64,000 nucleotides of DNA, from positions 29,640 to 93,639 of the forward strand of contig NZ_JAFCKQ010000028.1 in assembly GCF_018130215.1 (NCBI RefSeq), given 5' to 3'. The position numbers were made by a program, and so were the translations under genes. The notes below the pieces were generated by a model, which had not been told where the DNA came from, searched no databases, and was given only the letters and a program-made list of their open reading frames with translations. How positions within the stretch are numbered: the stretch's first letter is position 1; the number at the start of each line of letters is the position of its first letter. Source of the stretch: Bradyrhizobium jicamae. Its GTDB lineage: Bacteria > Pseudomonadota > Alphaproteobacteria > Rhizobiales > Xanthobacteraceae. Below, piece after piece: positions 36,199 through 45,615 of the stretch.

Positions 36199-37191
36199 TC
36201 AGCGTTTGGTGAAGGCAACTGCGGCCACGATGATCGCGCCCTTGATCACGAGCTGCATCGGCGAGCTGACGCCGAGCAGCACGAGACCATTGTTGAGCGT
36301 GCCGATGATCAGGCTGCCGAACAGGGTTCCCAGGATGTAGCCGCGCCCGCCGAACAGGCTGCAGCCGCCGAGGATGACGGCCGCGATGACGTCGAGCTCC
36401 ATGCCCTGCACGACGTCAGGCCGCGCTGCATGCGACCGCGCGGACAGCACCAGTGCCGCGAGGCCCGCCAGCGTGCCTGTCAGCACGAAGGCCGCCGTCG
36501 TCACCCATCTGGTGTTGATGCCCGAATAGAGCGCCGCGGTCGGATTGCCGCCGACCGCATAGATCCGCCGTCCGAACACGTTGTAGTGCAAGAGCAGGAT
36601 GCCGACGATCATCGCGGCAAGCGTCCAGGCGATCGGCACCGGCATGCCGAGGAACGTGCCCTCGCCGAAGATCGCAAAATATGTCTCGTTGGTGATGATG
36701 ACCGGCTTGGTGTTGGTGACCATCATCGCAAGGCCGCGCGCCATGCTCAGCGTGCCGAGCGTGACCAGGAACGACGGGATCGAGAGCTGCGTGGTCAGGA
36801 TGCCGTTGAGCAGCCCGACCAGCGCGCCGGTGCCGAGGCCTGCCACGGCACCGACGACCCAGCTGTTGTTGATCTGGCTCATCGCCAGCGCCGCCGCCAT
36901 GCCCGACAGCGCCAGCGTCGATGCGACCGACAGGTCGATCTGGCGCGCGATGATGATGAAGGTCATGCCGACCGCGACGATCGACACCAGCGTCGTCTGC
37001 CGGCCGATGTTCAGGAAGTTGTCGACCGACAGGAACCAGGGCGAGGACAGGCTGAACACCACGAGCAGGATCACGAAGGCGATGTAGAGCATGTACGGCC
37101 GCTCGCCGCGCAGCAGGTTCTGCAGCAGCTTGCGGCGGCGGTCGGATCGCGTCGGCGCGGCGCCGACATTGGGCGCGGTCAATTCGGTCAT
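36199..37191 (-). CDS. Ribose-type (RbsC family) ABC permease
   Basis: A 330-residue permease with about nine membrane segments. The usual GGIDLSVGS motif reads IARQIDLSVASTLAL here, so the two glycines before the Ile are replaced by Arg-Gln. VILGGCSLFGGRG, the second family motif, is intact. The ATG overlaps the ATPase stop (ATGA). It probably works as a homodimer because no second permease gene is present in this operon. Confidence 0.87.
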   Translation of the reverse strand: MTELTAPNVGAAPTRSDRRRKLLQNLLRGERPYMLYIAFVILLVVFSLSSPWFLSVDNFLNIGRQTTLVSIVAVGMTFIIIARQIDLSVASTLALSGMAAALAMSQINNSWVVGAVAGLGTGALVGLLNGILTTQLSIPSFLVTLGTLSMARGLAMMVTNTKPVIITNETYFAIFGEGTFLGMPVPIAWTLAAMIVGILLLHYNVFGRRIYAVGGNPTAALYSGINTRWVTTAAFVLTGTLAGLAALVLSARSHAARPDVVQGMELDVIAAVILGGCSLFGGRGYILGTLFGSLIIGTLNNGLVLLGVSSPMQLVIKGAIIVAAVAFTKR

Positions 37192-38798
37192 GCTGGCAAC
37201 TCTTGCGGTGCGCCTTTCGACGCGTCCTGGCCGGCCTGGTACAATTGAAGCAGATGATGGAGTTCTTCGGCGTCGTCGATCTCGCCGCGCACCAGCGTCC
37301 TCGCGACCCGGCCGTTCACGATCACCGAGATGCGGTCGCACAGCCCGATCAGCTCGACGAGATCGGACGAGACGACGAGAACGCCGCTTCCGTCACGGAC
37401 GGCATTGCGGATCACGCCATAGATCTCCTCGCGCGCGCCGACGTCGACGCCGACCGTAGGCTCGTCCAGCAGCAGCACGCGCGGCCGCGGGTCGTTCCAT
37501 TTTCCGAACACGACCTTCTGCTGGTTGCCGCCGGACAGCGTCCTGACCAGGCTCGATGCGCCCTGCGCCTTCACCGCGAGCTTGCGGACCGCGGCCTCGG
37601 CGCGCTTCGCAGCCGCCCGCTGCTGCATCCAGCCCCAGCGCGAGAAATATGGCAGCCGCGACAGCGTGACGTTGCGCTCGATCGAATGGTCGAGCACGAG
37701 GCCCTGCACGTGACGGTCCTCCGGCACCAGCGCGATGCCCTGATTGATTGCATCGGCCGGGCCGTTCGGCAGCCATTGCCGGCCCTCGATCTCCAGCGCG
37801 CCGCGCTCGACCGGCCGCAAGCCGAAGATGGTTTCGAGGATCTCGGTGCGTCCGCTGCCGATCAACCCGGCAAGGCCATGGATCTCGCCTCTCAGAACCG
37901 ACAGATCGACCGCGCGCAGCCTGTCGTTGGAGACATCAGACAGCGACAGCACCGGCGACATCCCGACCGGGCGCGCCGCCTGCGGCTCGGCCCGCGTTGC
38001 GGCCGGCGTCGATCGATCGCTTCCGACGATCGCGTTCACCAGCCGCTTCATGTCGGTGTCGTCGGTGACGAAGGTCCCGGCATTGGCCCCGTCGCGCAGC
38101 ACGGTGACGCGCTGCGAGATCTCGAACACCTCGTTCAACCGATGCGTCACATAGATCACGCCGACGCCGCGGCGCGTCACCTTGCCGATCGCGTCGAATA
38201 GGATGCGGACCTCGTCCGAGGTCAGCGACGACGTCGGCTCGTCGAGGATCAGGAGCCGCACCTCGCCCATCAGCGCTTTCGCGATCTCGGTCATCTGGCG
38301 GTATGCGAAAGGCAGCGAGCCTACCGTCGCCTTGAGGTCGAGGGGAATGCCGAGCTGCGTCAGCATCGCGCCGGCCTGCACCATCAGCGCGCGCTTCCTG
38401 ACGAAGCCGAAGCGGGCCAGCGGCTCGCGGCCGAGCATCAGATTGTCGCCGACGCTGAGCGACTCGACGAGGCTGAGATCCTGGTAGACGACGGCGATCC
38501 CCGCGTCGCGCGACTTGGCGGGACTGTCGAACGCCACCGGCCTGCCCGAAATCTCGATCGCGCCGCTGTCGAAGGCGTGAACTCCGCTCAGGATCTTGAT
38601 CAGTGTGGACTTGCCGGCGCCGTTCTCGCCAAGCAGCGCGTGCACCTCGCCGGCACGGACCTCGAGGTTCACGTCGCGGAGCGCCCGCACGCCGCCAAAG
38701 CTCTTGTTGATGGCGCTCACCATCACGAGCGGCGTTGGCGGCCGGGGCTGTGCTGCAACCGAACCAGACGGCTCCAAGATCTCCTCCGCTCCGCCCAT
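37188..38798 (-). CDS. Ribose-type (RbsA family) ABC importer ATPase
   Basis: A 536-residue double-cassette ATPase. The first cassette has GENGAGKST and LLILDEPTSSLT with a weak signature (LPFAYRQM). The second has the degenerate GLIGSGRTE, then LSGGNQQKV and VLLLDEPTVGVD. A 25-residue Pro/Ala-rich tail precedes the first cassette; an internal start near VMVSAINK is possible. It is the promoter-proximal gene of the operon, 44 bases from a DeoR-like operator. Confidence 0.87.
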   Translation of the reverse strand: MGGAEEILEPSGSVAAQPRPPTPLVMVSAINKSFGGVRALRDVNLEVRAGEVHALLGENGAGKSTLIKILSGVHAFDSGAIEISGRPVAFDSPAKSRDAGIAVVYQDLSLVESLSVGDNLMLGREPLARFGFVRKRALMVQAGAMLTQLGIPLDLKATVGSLPFAYRQMTEIAKALMGEVRLLILDEPTSSLTSDEVRILFDAIGKVTRRGVGVIYVTHRLNEVFEISQRVTVLRDGANAGTFVTDDTDMKRLVNAIVGSDRSTPAATRAEPQAARPVGMSPVLSLSDVSNDRLRAVDLSVLRGEIHGLAGLIGSGRTEILETIFGLRPVERGALEIEGRQWLPNGPADAINQGIALVPEDRHVQGLVLDHSIERNVTLSRLPYFSRWGWMQQRAAAKRAEAAVRKLAVKAQGASSLVRTLSGGNQQKVVFGKWNDPRPRVLLLDEPTVGVDVGAREEIYGVIRNAVRDGSGVLVVSSDLVELIGLCDRISVIVNGRVARTLVRGEIDDAEELHHLLQLYQAGQDASKGAPQELPA

Positions 38799-38841
38799 CG
38801 CTGGTACGATGGTGACATTTTGTTATTTTTGCAACTTGATG

Positions 38842-38857
38842 TGTTATAATTCTATCA
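38842..38857. promoter_or_regulatory. DeoR operator-like palindrome before the rbsA-type operon
   Basis: TGTTATAATTCTATCA matches the E. coli DeoR operator TGTTAGAATTCTAACA at 14 of 16 positions. A weaker copy (10 of 16) begins exactly 21 bases earlier, at 38821-38836. It covers the predicted -10 of the operon promoter. Confidence 0.7.
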
Positions 38858-38875
38858 GATTAACCACCCTGTCAA
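38849..38875 (-). promoter_or_regulatory. Predicted promoter of the rbsA-type operon
   Basis: On the minus strand TTGACA (38875-38870) is followed after 15 bases by TAGAAT (38854-38849), five of six matches to TATAAT; the spacer is a little short. The DeoR-like operator overlaps the -10. Confidence 0.5.
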
Positions 38876-39040
38876 TGGGAGATCGCGGGCGGCGAGCGGC
38901 CGGACGACGCCGATTGCAAGGGTTCAACGGCGCGGATTGCCCGATGTGAGCAGCGCAACACGCGGCGACGCGGGCTGATGTGCAACGCAACGCCGGTTAG
39001 GGATTTGAAGACAGGGAGCCGGCCGAACGCCGCAGCCTCG

Positions 39041-39811
39041 CTACACCGCGCGGTTCTGCGTCGGCGCTCGACCGCCGCCATCGGCGACGAGAACGGCGCC
39101 GGTCACGAACGATGCCTCGTCCGAGACGAGGAACAGGCAGCAGGCGGCGATCTCCGACGGGTCGGCCATTCGTCCGAGCGCGATCCGCCGCTCGACCGCC
39201 TGGAATTCGGCGTCCGGCGTCGTGCCGTTCTGCTCGGCGAGCAACCGCATCTCGTAGGCGCTCATCGGCGTCCGCACCCAGCCCGGCGCCACCGCGTTGG
39301 CGCGGATGCCGTCAGCGCCATGCGCGTAGGCGAGCGAGCGCGTATAGGCGACGACCGCCGCCTTGCTCGCCGCATAGCTCGCACTGTCCGGGCTGGCGTT
39401 GAACGCGGCAACGGAGGCGATGTTCGCGATGGCGCCGCCGCGCTGTCTTAACAGCGGCAGGGCCGCGCGACAGACCCGCATGGTCCCGGTCAGGTTGACG
39501 TCGAGCGTCCTGGCCCAGATCTCGTCGGAGACGGTCGAAGGCTGATCAGGCACGATCAAGCCGGCAGCGTTGACGAGGACGTCGAGCCGGTCGCCGCAGG
39601 CCGCAACCGCCTTGGCGATGTCGTCCAGCCGGGTGACGTCTCCCGCGACCGCGCGCCCGCCGGCCTCGGCCGCGGCCGCCACGAGTTCGGCCTCGTCAAG
39701 GCCGAACAGCACCACATCAGCGCCGTGCTGCGCCAGCAGCAGCGCAGTGGCCCGACCGATACCGGTTGCCGCACCCGTGACCAGCGCCGTCTTGCCGTTG
39801 AGCCGCGCCAT
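39041..39811 (-). CDS. SDR-family oxidoreductase
   Basis: A 256-residue classical short-chain dehydrogenase with TGAATGIGRATALLL, the NAAG motif, the catalytic SVAAF...YAASKAAV set, and a C-terminal FVTGAVLVADGG. It starts directly after the stop of another SDR and is the last gene of the aldehyde dehydrogenase-aminotransferase-SDR-SDR operon. The residue pattern after the second strand (FGLDEAE) suits NAD. The substrate is unknown; a hydroxy or keto acid derived from the transported compound is plausible. Confidence 0.85.
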   Translation of the reverse strand: MARLNGKTALVTGAATGIGRATALLLAQHGADVVLFGLDEAELVAAAAEAGGRAVAGDVTRLDDIAKAVAACGDRLDVLVNAAGLIVPDQPSTVSDEIWARTLDVNLTGTMRVCRAALPLLRQRGGAIANIASVAAFNASPDSASYAASKAAVVAYTRSLAYAHGADGIRANAVAPGWVRTPMSAYEMRLLAEQNGTTPDAEFQAVERRIALGRMADPSEIAACCLFLVSDEASFVTGAVLVADGGGRAPTQNRAV

Positions 39812-40609
39812 CTAGAGTCCCCACTGCCGTTCGACGGCAAATCCGGTTTCCGGCAGGGTCGACCCGCCGTCGACGACGATGGTCTGCCCGGTGACATATT
39901 TGGCCTCTGCAGAGGCGAGATAGAGCATCGCGCAGGCGATATCGTCGGCGCTGCCCATCCGGCCGACCGGAATGAAGCGCTCGAGCTTCCCCTTGTTTTC
40001 AGGCGCGCTCATGGTGCCGCGGCCCGGCTTCTCGATGAAGCCCGCCTCGACGCCGTTGACCGTGATGCCATCGCGCGCCAGTTCGAAGGCCGCGCTGCGA
40101 ATGAATGCGTTGACGCCCGCCTTGGCCGCCGAATAGTGCGCGCCGCCGCCCATCGCGACGCGCGCGGAGACGGACGATGTCACAAGGATGCGCCCGAAGC
40201 CGGTGGCGCGCATATGCGGGATCGCGGCCTGGGCGAGCCAGAAGCAGGCCGTGAGGTTCAGCGCCAGCGCGTCTTCCAGCCTGGACTCGTCGAGGTCTTC
40301 CAGCGACGACCACGGGCAGCCGCCGGCATTGTGCACGACAATGTCGAGCCGGCCATGCCGTGCGGCGACGCCGTCGACGAGCAGGCGAAGGCTGGCCCGA
40401 TCGAGCTTGTCGAAAGGCACGCTATGCACGGCCAGCCCATCGGCCGACAGTTCGCGCGCCAGCGCCTCGGCAACCACCAGCGTCCGGTTGGCGATCACGA
40501 CGCACGCGCCCGCCTGCGCGAGCCGCGTCACGACGGCGGCGCCGATGCCCCTGCCCCCGCCGGTAACGAGGGCGACCCTGCCTGCGAGATTGAACGGAGG
40601 CGTTTGCAT
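39812..40609 (-). CDS. SDR-family oxidoreductase
   Basis: A 265-residue SDR with TGGGRGIGAAVV, HNAGG and the catalytic SSVSARVAMGGGAHYSAAKAG stretch. IANRTLVVAE after the second strand favours NADP. Its ATG overlaps the last base of the aminotransferase stop, and the next SDR gene follows without a gap. The two SDRs share only the family framework, so they probably catalyse two different steps. Confidence 0.85.
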   Translation of the reverse strand: MQTPPFNLAGRVALVTGGGRGIGAAVVTRLAQAGACVVIANRTLVVAEALARELSADGLAVHSVPFDKLDRASLRLLVDGVAARHGRLDIVVHNAGGCPWSSLEDLDESRLEDALALNLTACFWLAQAAIPHMRATGFGRILVTSSVSARVAMGGGAHYSAAKAGVNAFIRSAAFELARDGITVNGVEAGFIEKPGRGTMSAPENKGKLERFIPVGRMGSADDIACAMLYLASAEAKYVTGQTIVVDGGSTLPETGFAVERQWGL

Positions 40610-41997
40610 CAGCTCACCCCGGCCTGTCGCAACAGATCGATGAACCGTGCGAACACCGCAGTGTGCTGTTCGACGTCGCGCGCCGAGGTCGCCAGGCACA
40701 TCAGCAGCATGGTGTGGAACGGCGTCACCAGGATGCCTTCGTTCATGTAGAACGCATGCAGCAGGGTTTCGAGATCGGGCTTGCGTCCGGCGATCACGTC
40801 GGCGCCGCTGCGCGGCGGCTCCGGCATGAACATGATCTCGGCACGCGCACCGATCTGCGTGACATGCCAGGGCAGATGGTGGGCCGCGATCAGATCGCGG
40901 GTCTCGGTCGCAAGCCGCGTCGCGGTGGCGATCATGTGCCGGTAGTTCTCTGATGTCAGCACCTTCTCCAGCACCGCACGCATGGTCGCGATCGTCAGCG
41001 CGTTGCCGGCGAGCGTGCCGCCGAAGCCGAGATGAGCGGATTGCCGCTCGCGCGGATTGACATGCGGCACGATTTTCCAGAGCCGCTCGGCAATCTGCCG
41101 GCTCAGGCCGAACACACCGGCCGGAATGCCGCCCGCGATCGCCTTGCCCGCGACGAAGATATCGGATTCGAGGCCGTGGAGTTGCGAGTAGCCGCCGGGT
41201 CCGCAGGACAGCGTGTGCGTCTCGTCGATGATGAGCACTGCACCGGCGCGGCGGGTCAGCTCGCGCAGCGCCTGGTGAAAGCCCGGATCGTCCGGGATCA
41301 TGCCGAAATTCGTCATCAGCGGCTCGGTGAGCACGCAGGCGACGTCGCCGTGGGCGAGCGCGGCTTCCAGCCCGGCGACATCGTTGAACTCGACAACCCG
41401 GCTCACGGCATCATGATCGATGCCGTTGGGATGAATCATGTTGCGCAGGCCGACGCGGCCGTCGCGGATCTCGACATGCGCCTCCTCGACACCGCCGTGA
41501 TAGCAGCCGGAGAACACCAGCACCTTGCGGCGGCCGGTGATCATGCGCGAGATCCGGATCGCCGCGCGGTTGGCGTCGGTCGCCGACGTCGTCAGCGTCC
41601 AGTACTTCGGTCCAAATCGGCGCGACAGCTCGGCGCCGACCCAGAGACTGTCCTCGGTCGGCAGCATCATGGTCGCGCCGCGCTTGAGTTGGCGGACCGC
41701 GGCCTCGGTCACCGCATCGGAGGCGTGGCCGCACATGCCGCCGGTGTCGCCGAGGCAGAAATCGACATAGTCGCGCCCGTCGATGTCGCGGATATGCGCA
41801 CCATTGGCCTCGTCGACATAGATCGGGAAACCGCCGGCCCAGCGCCGCATCCAGTGCGACGGGCCGCCATAGAGCAGGTGCTGCCTGCCTTCCTGCCAAG
41901 CGGCCGCCGCCCGCGGATGGAGATTGCGGAAGCGCTCCTGCTCGGCGTCGATCAATCGGCTCAGAACGCCCGCGCGCTCGGCTGTTGCAGGTGTCAT
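40609..41997 (-). CDS. Class III aminotransferase (glutamate-1-semialdehyde aminotransferase-like)
   Basis: A 462-residue pyridoxal-phosphate enzyme. The Schiff-base lysine is in FVAGKAIAGGIPAG, the cofactor-anchoring Asp in AVLIIDETHT, and the N-terminal HIRDIDGRDYVDFCLGDTGG is typical of the GSA-like branch. It overlaps the aldehyde dehydrogenase gene by ATGA. As it is not near heme genes, a catabolic role on an amino acid or amine is more likely than 5-aminolevulinate synthesis. Confidence 0.86.
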   Translation of the reverse strand: MTPATAERAGVLSRLIDAEQERFRNLHPRAAAAWQEGRQHLLYGGPSHWMRRWAGGFPIYVDEANGAHIRDIDGRDYVDFCLGDTGGMCGHASDAVTEAAVRQLKRGATMMLPTEDSLWVGAELSRRFGPKYWTLTTSATDANRAAIRISRMITGRRKVLVFSGCYHGGVEEAHVEIRDGRVGLRNMIHPNGIDHDAVSRVVEFNDVAGLEAALAHGDVACVLTEPLMTNFGMIPDDPGFHQALRELTRRAGAVLIIDETHTLSCGPGGYSQLHGLESDIFVAGKAIAGGIPAGVFGLSRQIAERLWKIVPHVNPRERQSAHLGFGGTLAGNALTIATMRAVLEKVLTSENYRHMIATATRLATETRDLIAAHHLPWHVTQIGARAEIMFMPEPPRSGADVIAGRKPDLETLLHAFYMNEGILVTPFHTMLLMCLATSARDVEQHTAVFARFIDLLRQAGVS

Positions 41998-43478
41998 AGC
42001 GCGATCCAGGCGGTCTTGAGGTCGGTATAGGCGTCGAGTGCATGCAGCGACTTGTCGCGCCCGAAGCCGGATTGCTTGAAGCCGCCGAGCGGCACGGTGA
42101 TGTCGGCGCCGCCATAGGTGTTGACGTGCACGACGCCGGCATGGATCGCGCGCACCATGCGATGTGCCGTCGACAAGCGGCCAGTCCAGACCGCGGAGGC
42201 GAGACCATAGGGCGTCGCATTGGCGAGCGCGATCGCATCCTCCTCGCTGTCGAAGCGGGTGACGGCGAGCACCGGGCCGAACACCTCCTCGCGCCACAGC
42301 CGCATCTTCGGCGTGACGTCGGCAAGGATCGCCGGCGACATGAAATTGCCCCCGCTCTCGGTGCGTATCTGCTCGCCGCCCGTTAGCCGTTTCGCACCCT
42401 GCTCCTCGGCGCGGCCGACCGCGTCGAGATTCTTGCGCAGCTGCACCTGGCTCGAAATCGCACCGATGTCGGAGGTCAAGTCAAGCGGATCCCCGACCCG
42501 GAGCCTTGCGGTCGCCTCGAGCAGTTCATCCATGAAGCGCTCATAGACCTGCGACTGCACCAACAGCCGCGAGCCGGCGACACAGACCTGGCCCGAATTG
42601 CGGAAGATGCCGTTGGCCGACACCTTTGCGGCCTGCCTGATGTCGGGCACGTCGGCAAACACGATGTTGGGCGACTTGCCGCCGAGTTCGAGATGGACGC
42701 GCTTGAGGTTCGAACGCGCCGAGCATTGGAGCAGGCGGCGTCCGACTGCGCCGGAGCCGGTGAAGGCAAGCACGTCGACATCCATGTGCAGTGCCAGCGC
42801 CTCGCCTGCGGAGGCGCCGCGGCCGGTCACGACATTGAGCACGCCGTCCGGCAGCCCCGCCTCGCTCGCGAGTTCCGCGAGCCGCAGCAATGTGAGCGAG
42901 GCGATCTCCGGCGGCTTCACGACAACCGAGTTTCCGGCAGCGAGCGCGGGGCCCATCTTCCACGCCCCGATCATCAGCGGGAAATTCCACGGCACGATCA
43001 CGCCGACGATTCCGAGCGGCTCGCGATGCACGAGGCCGAGCACGTCGCCCGAGGTCGGCGCGATCTCGCCATAGACCTTGTCGATCGCCTCGGCGTAGTA
43101 GCGGATGGTTCCTGCCGCCGACAGCGGCTCGGCCTTGTAGGCCATGCCGATCTCGGTGCCGTTGTCGCGGACGCCGAGCACCGCAATCTCGAGTGCATGT
43201 TTCTCGATCAAATCCGCAAATCGCAGCAGGATCTTCTTGCGCTGGGCCGGCGCCGCGCGCGACCAGCTGCCCTGCTCGAACGCCTGACGCGCGCGCTTCA
43301 CAGCCACGTCCACGTCGGCGCCATCGGCGTCCGCGATCGTCGTGAGCACACGACCATCGATCGGCGACACCACGTCCAGCCGTGCCTCGCCGATGGCGGG
43401 CGTGGATCGTCCGCCCACAAAGAGCTGCTGGGCCGGAATGGCTGATGACCTCAACCGATCGATCTGGGCTTGCTGCAT
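41994..43478 (-). CDS. Aldehyde dehydrogenase (PuuC/betaine-aldehyde type)
   Basis: A 494-residue NAD(P) aldehyde dehydrogenase with PWNFPLMIGAWKMGPALAAG, FTGSGAVG, the catalytic Glu in LELGGKSPNIVF and Cys in SGQVCVAGSR. It is closest in style to gamma-glutamyl-gamma-aminobutyraldehyde and other omega-amino aldehyde dehydrogenases. It is the first gene of its operon, 84 bases from one copy of the ATCnACC-N4-GGTGGAT palindrome. It may oxidise the aldehydes made by the amine oxidase or the aminotransferases of this region. Confidence 0.87.
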   Translation of the reverse strand: MQQAQIDRLRSSAIPAQQLFVGGRSTPAIGEARLDVVSPIDGRVLTTIADADGADVDVAVKRARQAFEQGSWSRAAPAQRKKILLRFADLIEKHALEIAVLGVRDNGTEIGMAYKAEPLSAAGTIRYYAEAIDKVYGEIAPTSGDVLGLVHREPLGIVGVIVPWNFPLMIGAWKMGPALAAGNSVVVKPPEIASLTLLRLAELASEAGLPDGVLNVVTGRGASAGEALALHMDVDVLAFTGSGAVGRRLLQCSARSNLKRVHLELGGKSPNIVFADVPDIRQAAKVSANGIFRNSGQVCVAGSRLLVQSQVYERFMDELLEATARLRVGDPLDLTSDIGAISSQVQLRKNLDAVGRAEEQGAKRLTGGEQIRTESGGNFMSPAILADVTPKMRLWREEVFGPVLAVTRFDSEEDAIALANATPYGLASAVWTGRLSTAHRMVRAIHAGVVHVNTYGGADITVPLGGFKQSGFGRDKSLHALDAYTDLKTAWIAL

Positions 43479-43561
43479 GGGACCATCATGGTGATGACAA
43501 GGCGCGTCCCGGCAGGGTCGCTGATATGAGCAATCCTCGCCAATTCAAGGCTTTTTCTTCA

Positions 43562-43579
43562 ATCAACCGATAGGTGGAT
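43562..43579. promoter_or_regulatory. Copy 1 of the ATCnACC-N4-GGTGGAT palindrome (divergent promoter)
   Basis: ATCAACC-GATA-GGTGGAT lies 84 bases upstream of the aldehyde dehydrogenase and 112 upstream of the Tm-1-like gene, so it can serve both operons. Six of seven arm positions pair. The same motif recurs at 56983, 58704 and 62422. Confidence 0.65.
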
Positions 43580-43690
43580 GTTGCGGCGGGCCGCGTTTTC
43601 CTAGCGTGATCCGACAATCGCCGAACGTCCCGCCCGCTCGGTGCAAATCCTCTCCTTCCCTCAAGCCTGCCGGCGAGCACGCACAAGGTC

Positions 43691-44953
43691 ATGTCCGAGA
43701 TCACGCAGCCCCGCATCCTCCTGATTGGAACCGGCGACACCAAGGCCGACGAACTCAAGTTCATGCAGGACTGCATCGCCAAAGCCGGCGGCAAGACCAT
43801 CATGATGGACATCAGCGTGCTCGGCGACCCGCCCTACCGGCCGGAGCACGACAAGCACGCAGTGGCTGCGGCCGCGCAAACCACGATCGCCGACATCGCC
43901 GCCAGTGGCGACGAAAATTCGGCGATGTCGCTGATGGCAACCGGCGCCGTCAATTTGGCGCGCGATCTCGCCGCACGCGAGGCCATCGACGGCGTCATCG
44001 CGATCGGCGGCACCATGGGAACAGACCTTGCGCTCGACGTCGCGCAGGCGTTGCCGCTTGGCCTGCCGAAGCTGATCGTCTCCACCGTCGCCTTCTCGCA
44101 TCTGATCCCGCCCGACCGCGTCGCGGCGGACCTGATGATGATCCTGTGGGCCGGCGGCCTTTACGGCCTCAACGGCACCTGCACCGCGGTGCTGTCGCAG
44201 GCCTGCGGCGCGATCGTCGGTGCGGCGAAGAGCGCGACCCGGCCGCGCAATGCGCGACCGGTGGTCGCGATCACTTCGCTCGGCAAGAGCTGCCTGCGCT
44301 ACATGGTCGAGCTCAAGCCACAGCTCGAGAAACGCGGCTACGAGGTCGTGGTCTTCCACACCACGGGGATGGGTGGTCGCGCCATGGAATCGATCGCAGC
44401 CCAGCGCGGCTTTGTCGCAGTGCTCGATCTCAGCCTGCAGGAGGTCGCCAACCAGCTCACGGGCTCGGTGGTGAATTCCGGCGCCGACCGGCTGGAGAAT
44501 GCGGGCAAGGCCGGCATTCCGCAGATCGTCGCCCCCGGCGCCATCGACATGGTGGATTTCCCGGCGTGGCTGTCGGTACCAACTGACCTTGCGCAGCGTC
44601 CGTTCCATGCCCACAACCGGCTGCTCGCCTCGGCGACATCGCGGCCGGTCGATCGTCGCCGGATTGCAATGGCGGTGGCCGACAAGCTTTCCCGGGCCAA
44701 GGCGCCGGTCGCTTTCGTGCTTCCGACCGGCGGCGTCCAGCAATGGGACCGCGCCGGGGAGGCCCTGCATGACCCCGAGGGCCTCTCCGCCTTTGTCGAT
44801 GCGATGCGCTCCGCCATCCAGCCGCCGGTCGAACTGCACGAGATCAAGGATCACATCAACAGCCCGGCCTTCAACGAGACGGTGCTGCGGATCTTCGACC
44901 GCTGGGTCGAGGCCGGCATCGTCCCGGCCGGCCAGACCACGGTCGCTGCGTGA
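43691..44953 (+). CDS. Tm-1-like ATP-binding domain protein (UPF0261)
   Basis: A 420-residue protein matching the UPF0261/Tm-1 family: ILLIGTGDTKADELKFMQD at the N-terminus, GVIAIGGTMGTDLAL, the VVVFHTTGMGGRAMESIA segment and APGAIDMVDFPAW. The N-terminal domain resembles the tomato Tm-1 resistance protein, and in bacteria the family sits in catabolic operons with no agreed reaction. It overlaps the HAD hydrolase gene by GTGA, which suggests a functional pair. Confidence 0.82.
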   Translation: MSEITQPRILLIGTGDTKADELKFMQDCIAKAGGKTIMMDISVLGDPPYRPEHDKHAVAAAAQTTIADIAASGDENSAMSLMATGAVNLARDLAAREAIDGVIAIGGTMGTDLALDVAQALPLGLPKLIVSTVAFSHLIPPDRVAADLMMILWAGGLYGLNGTCTAVLSQACGAIVGAAKSATRPRNARPVVAITSLGKSCLRYMVELKPQLEKRGYEVVVFHTTGMGGRAMESIAAQRGFVAVLDLSLQEVANQLTGSVVNSGADRLENAGKAGIPQIVAPGAIDMVDFPAWLSVPTDLAQRPFHAHNRLLASATSRPVDRRRIAMAVADKLSRAKAPVAFVLPTGGVQQWDRAGEALHDPEGLSAFVDAMRSAIQPPVELHEIKDHINSPAFNETVLRIFDRWVEAGIVPAGQTTVAA

Positions 44954-45615
44954 GCCGCCCGCTCGCCCAGGCGCTGGTGCTCGACTTCGGCGGGGTCATC
45001 TCGAAGACGCTGTTCGAGACCCACGACATGACCGAGCGTGCGCTGGGCCTCGCGCCGTGCACGCTGAAATGGCTCGGCCCGTTCGCCCCCGACAGCGATC
45101 CGCTGTGGAGCGCGATGCAGCGCGGCGAGATTTCCGAGCGCGACTACTGGCTGACGCGCAGCCGCGAGGTCGGCCGCATGGTCGGCGAGGACTGGCCTGA
45201 CATGGAGACCTTCGTGAAGCGCGCGCGCGGCGCAGATCCCGAGACCGTGATCCGCCCCGAGGCCGAGCGCGCGATCCGGATCGCTTCCGAGGCCGGCTGC
45301 AAGCTCGCAATCCTCTCCAACGAGCTCGACCTGTTCTATGGCGCGGATTTCCGCAGCCGCCTGCCCGTGCTCGCCCGCTTCGATGCCGTGGTTGATGCGA
45401 CGCACACCAAGATCCTGAAGCCGGATCCGCGCGCCTATCAGCGCGTGCTGGACGAACTGGGGCTGGAGGCGGAAGATTGCGTCTTCGTCGACGACCAGCG
45501 CCGCAACATCGTCGGCGCGACCGCATGCAGCATGCGCACGGTGCTGTTCGACGTCAGGAATCCCGCCGCGTCCTACAGCGAGGCCCTGCGGCATTTCGGG
45601 CTGGAACTGGACTAG
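44950..45615 (+). CDS. HAD-family hydrolase
   Basis: A 221-residue HAD-IA protein. Motif I is VLDFGGVI with the nucleophile Asp present, motif II is LAILSNE, motif III has Lys in KILKPDPRAYQ, and motif IV is CVFVDDQRRN. The second Asp of a typical phosphatase motif I (DxD) is replaced by Gly (DFG), as in haloacid dehalogenase or epoxide-hydrolase-like HADs. GTG 44950 overlaps the Tm-1 stop. Phosphatase or dehalogenase activity cannot be decided. Confidence 0.8.
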   Translation: MSRPLAQALVLDFGGVISKTLFETHDMTERALGLAPCTLKWLGPFAPDSDPLWSAMQRGEISERDYWLTRSREVGRMVGEDWPDMETFVKRARGADPETVIRPEAERAIRIASEAGCKLAILSNELDLFYGADFRSRLPVLARFDAVVDATHTKILKPDPRAYQRVLDELGLEAEDCVFVDDQRRNIVGATACSMRTVLFDVRNPAASYSEALRHFGLELD

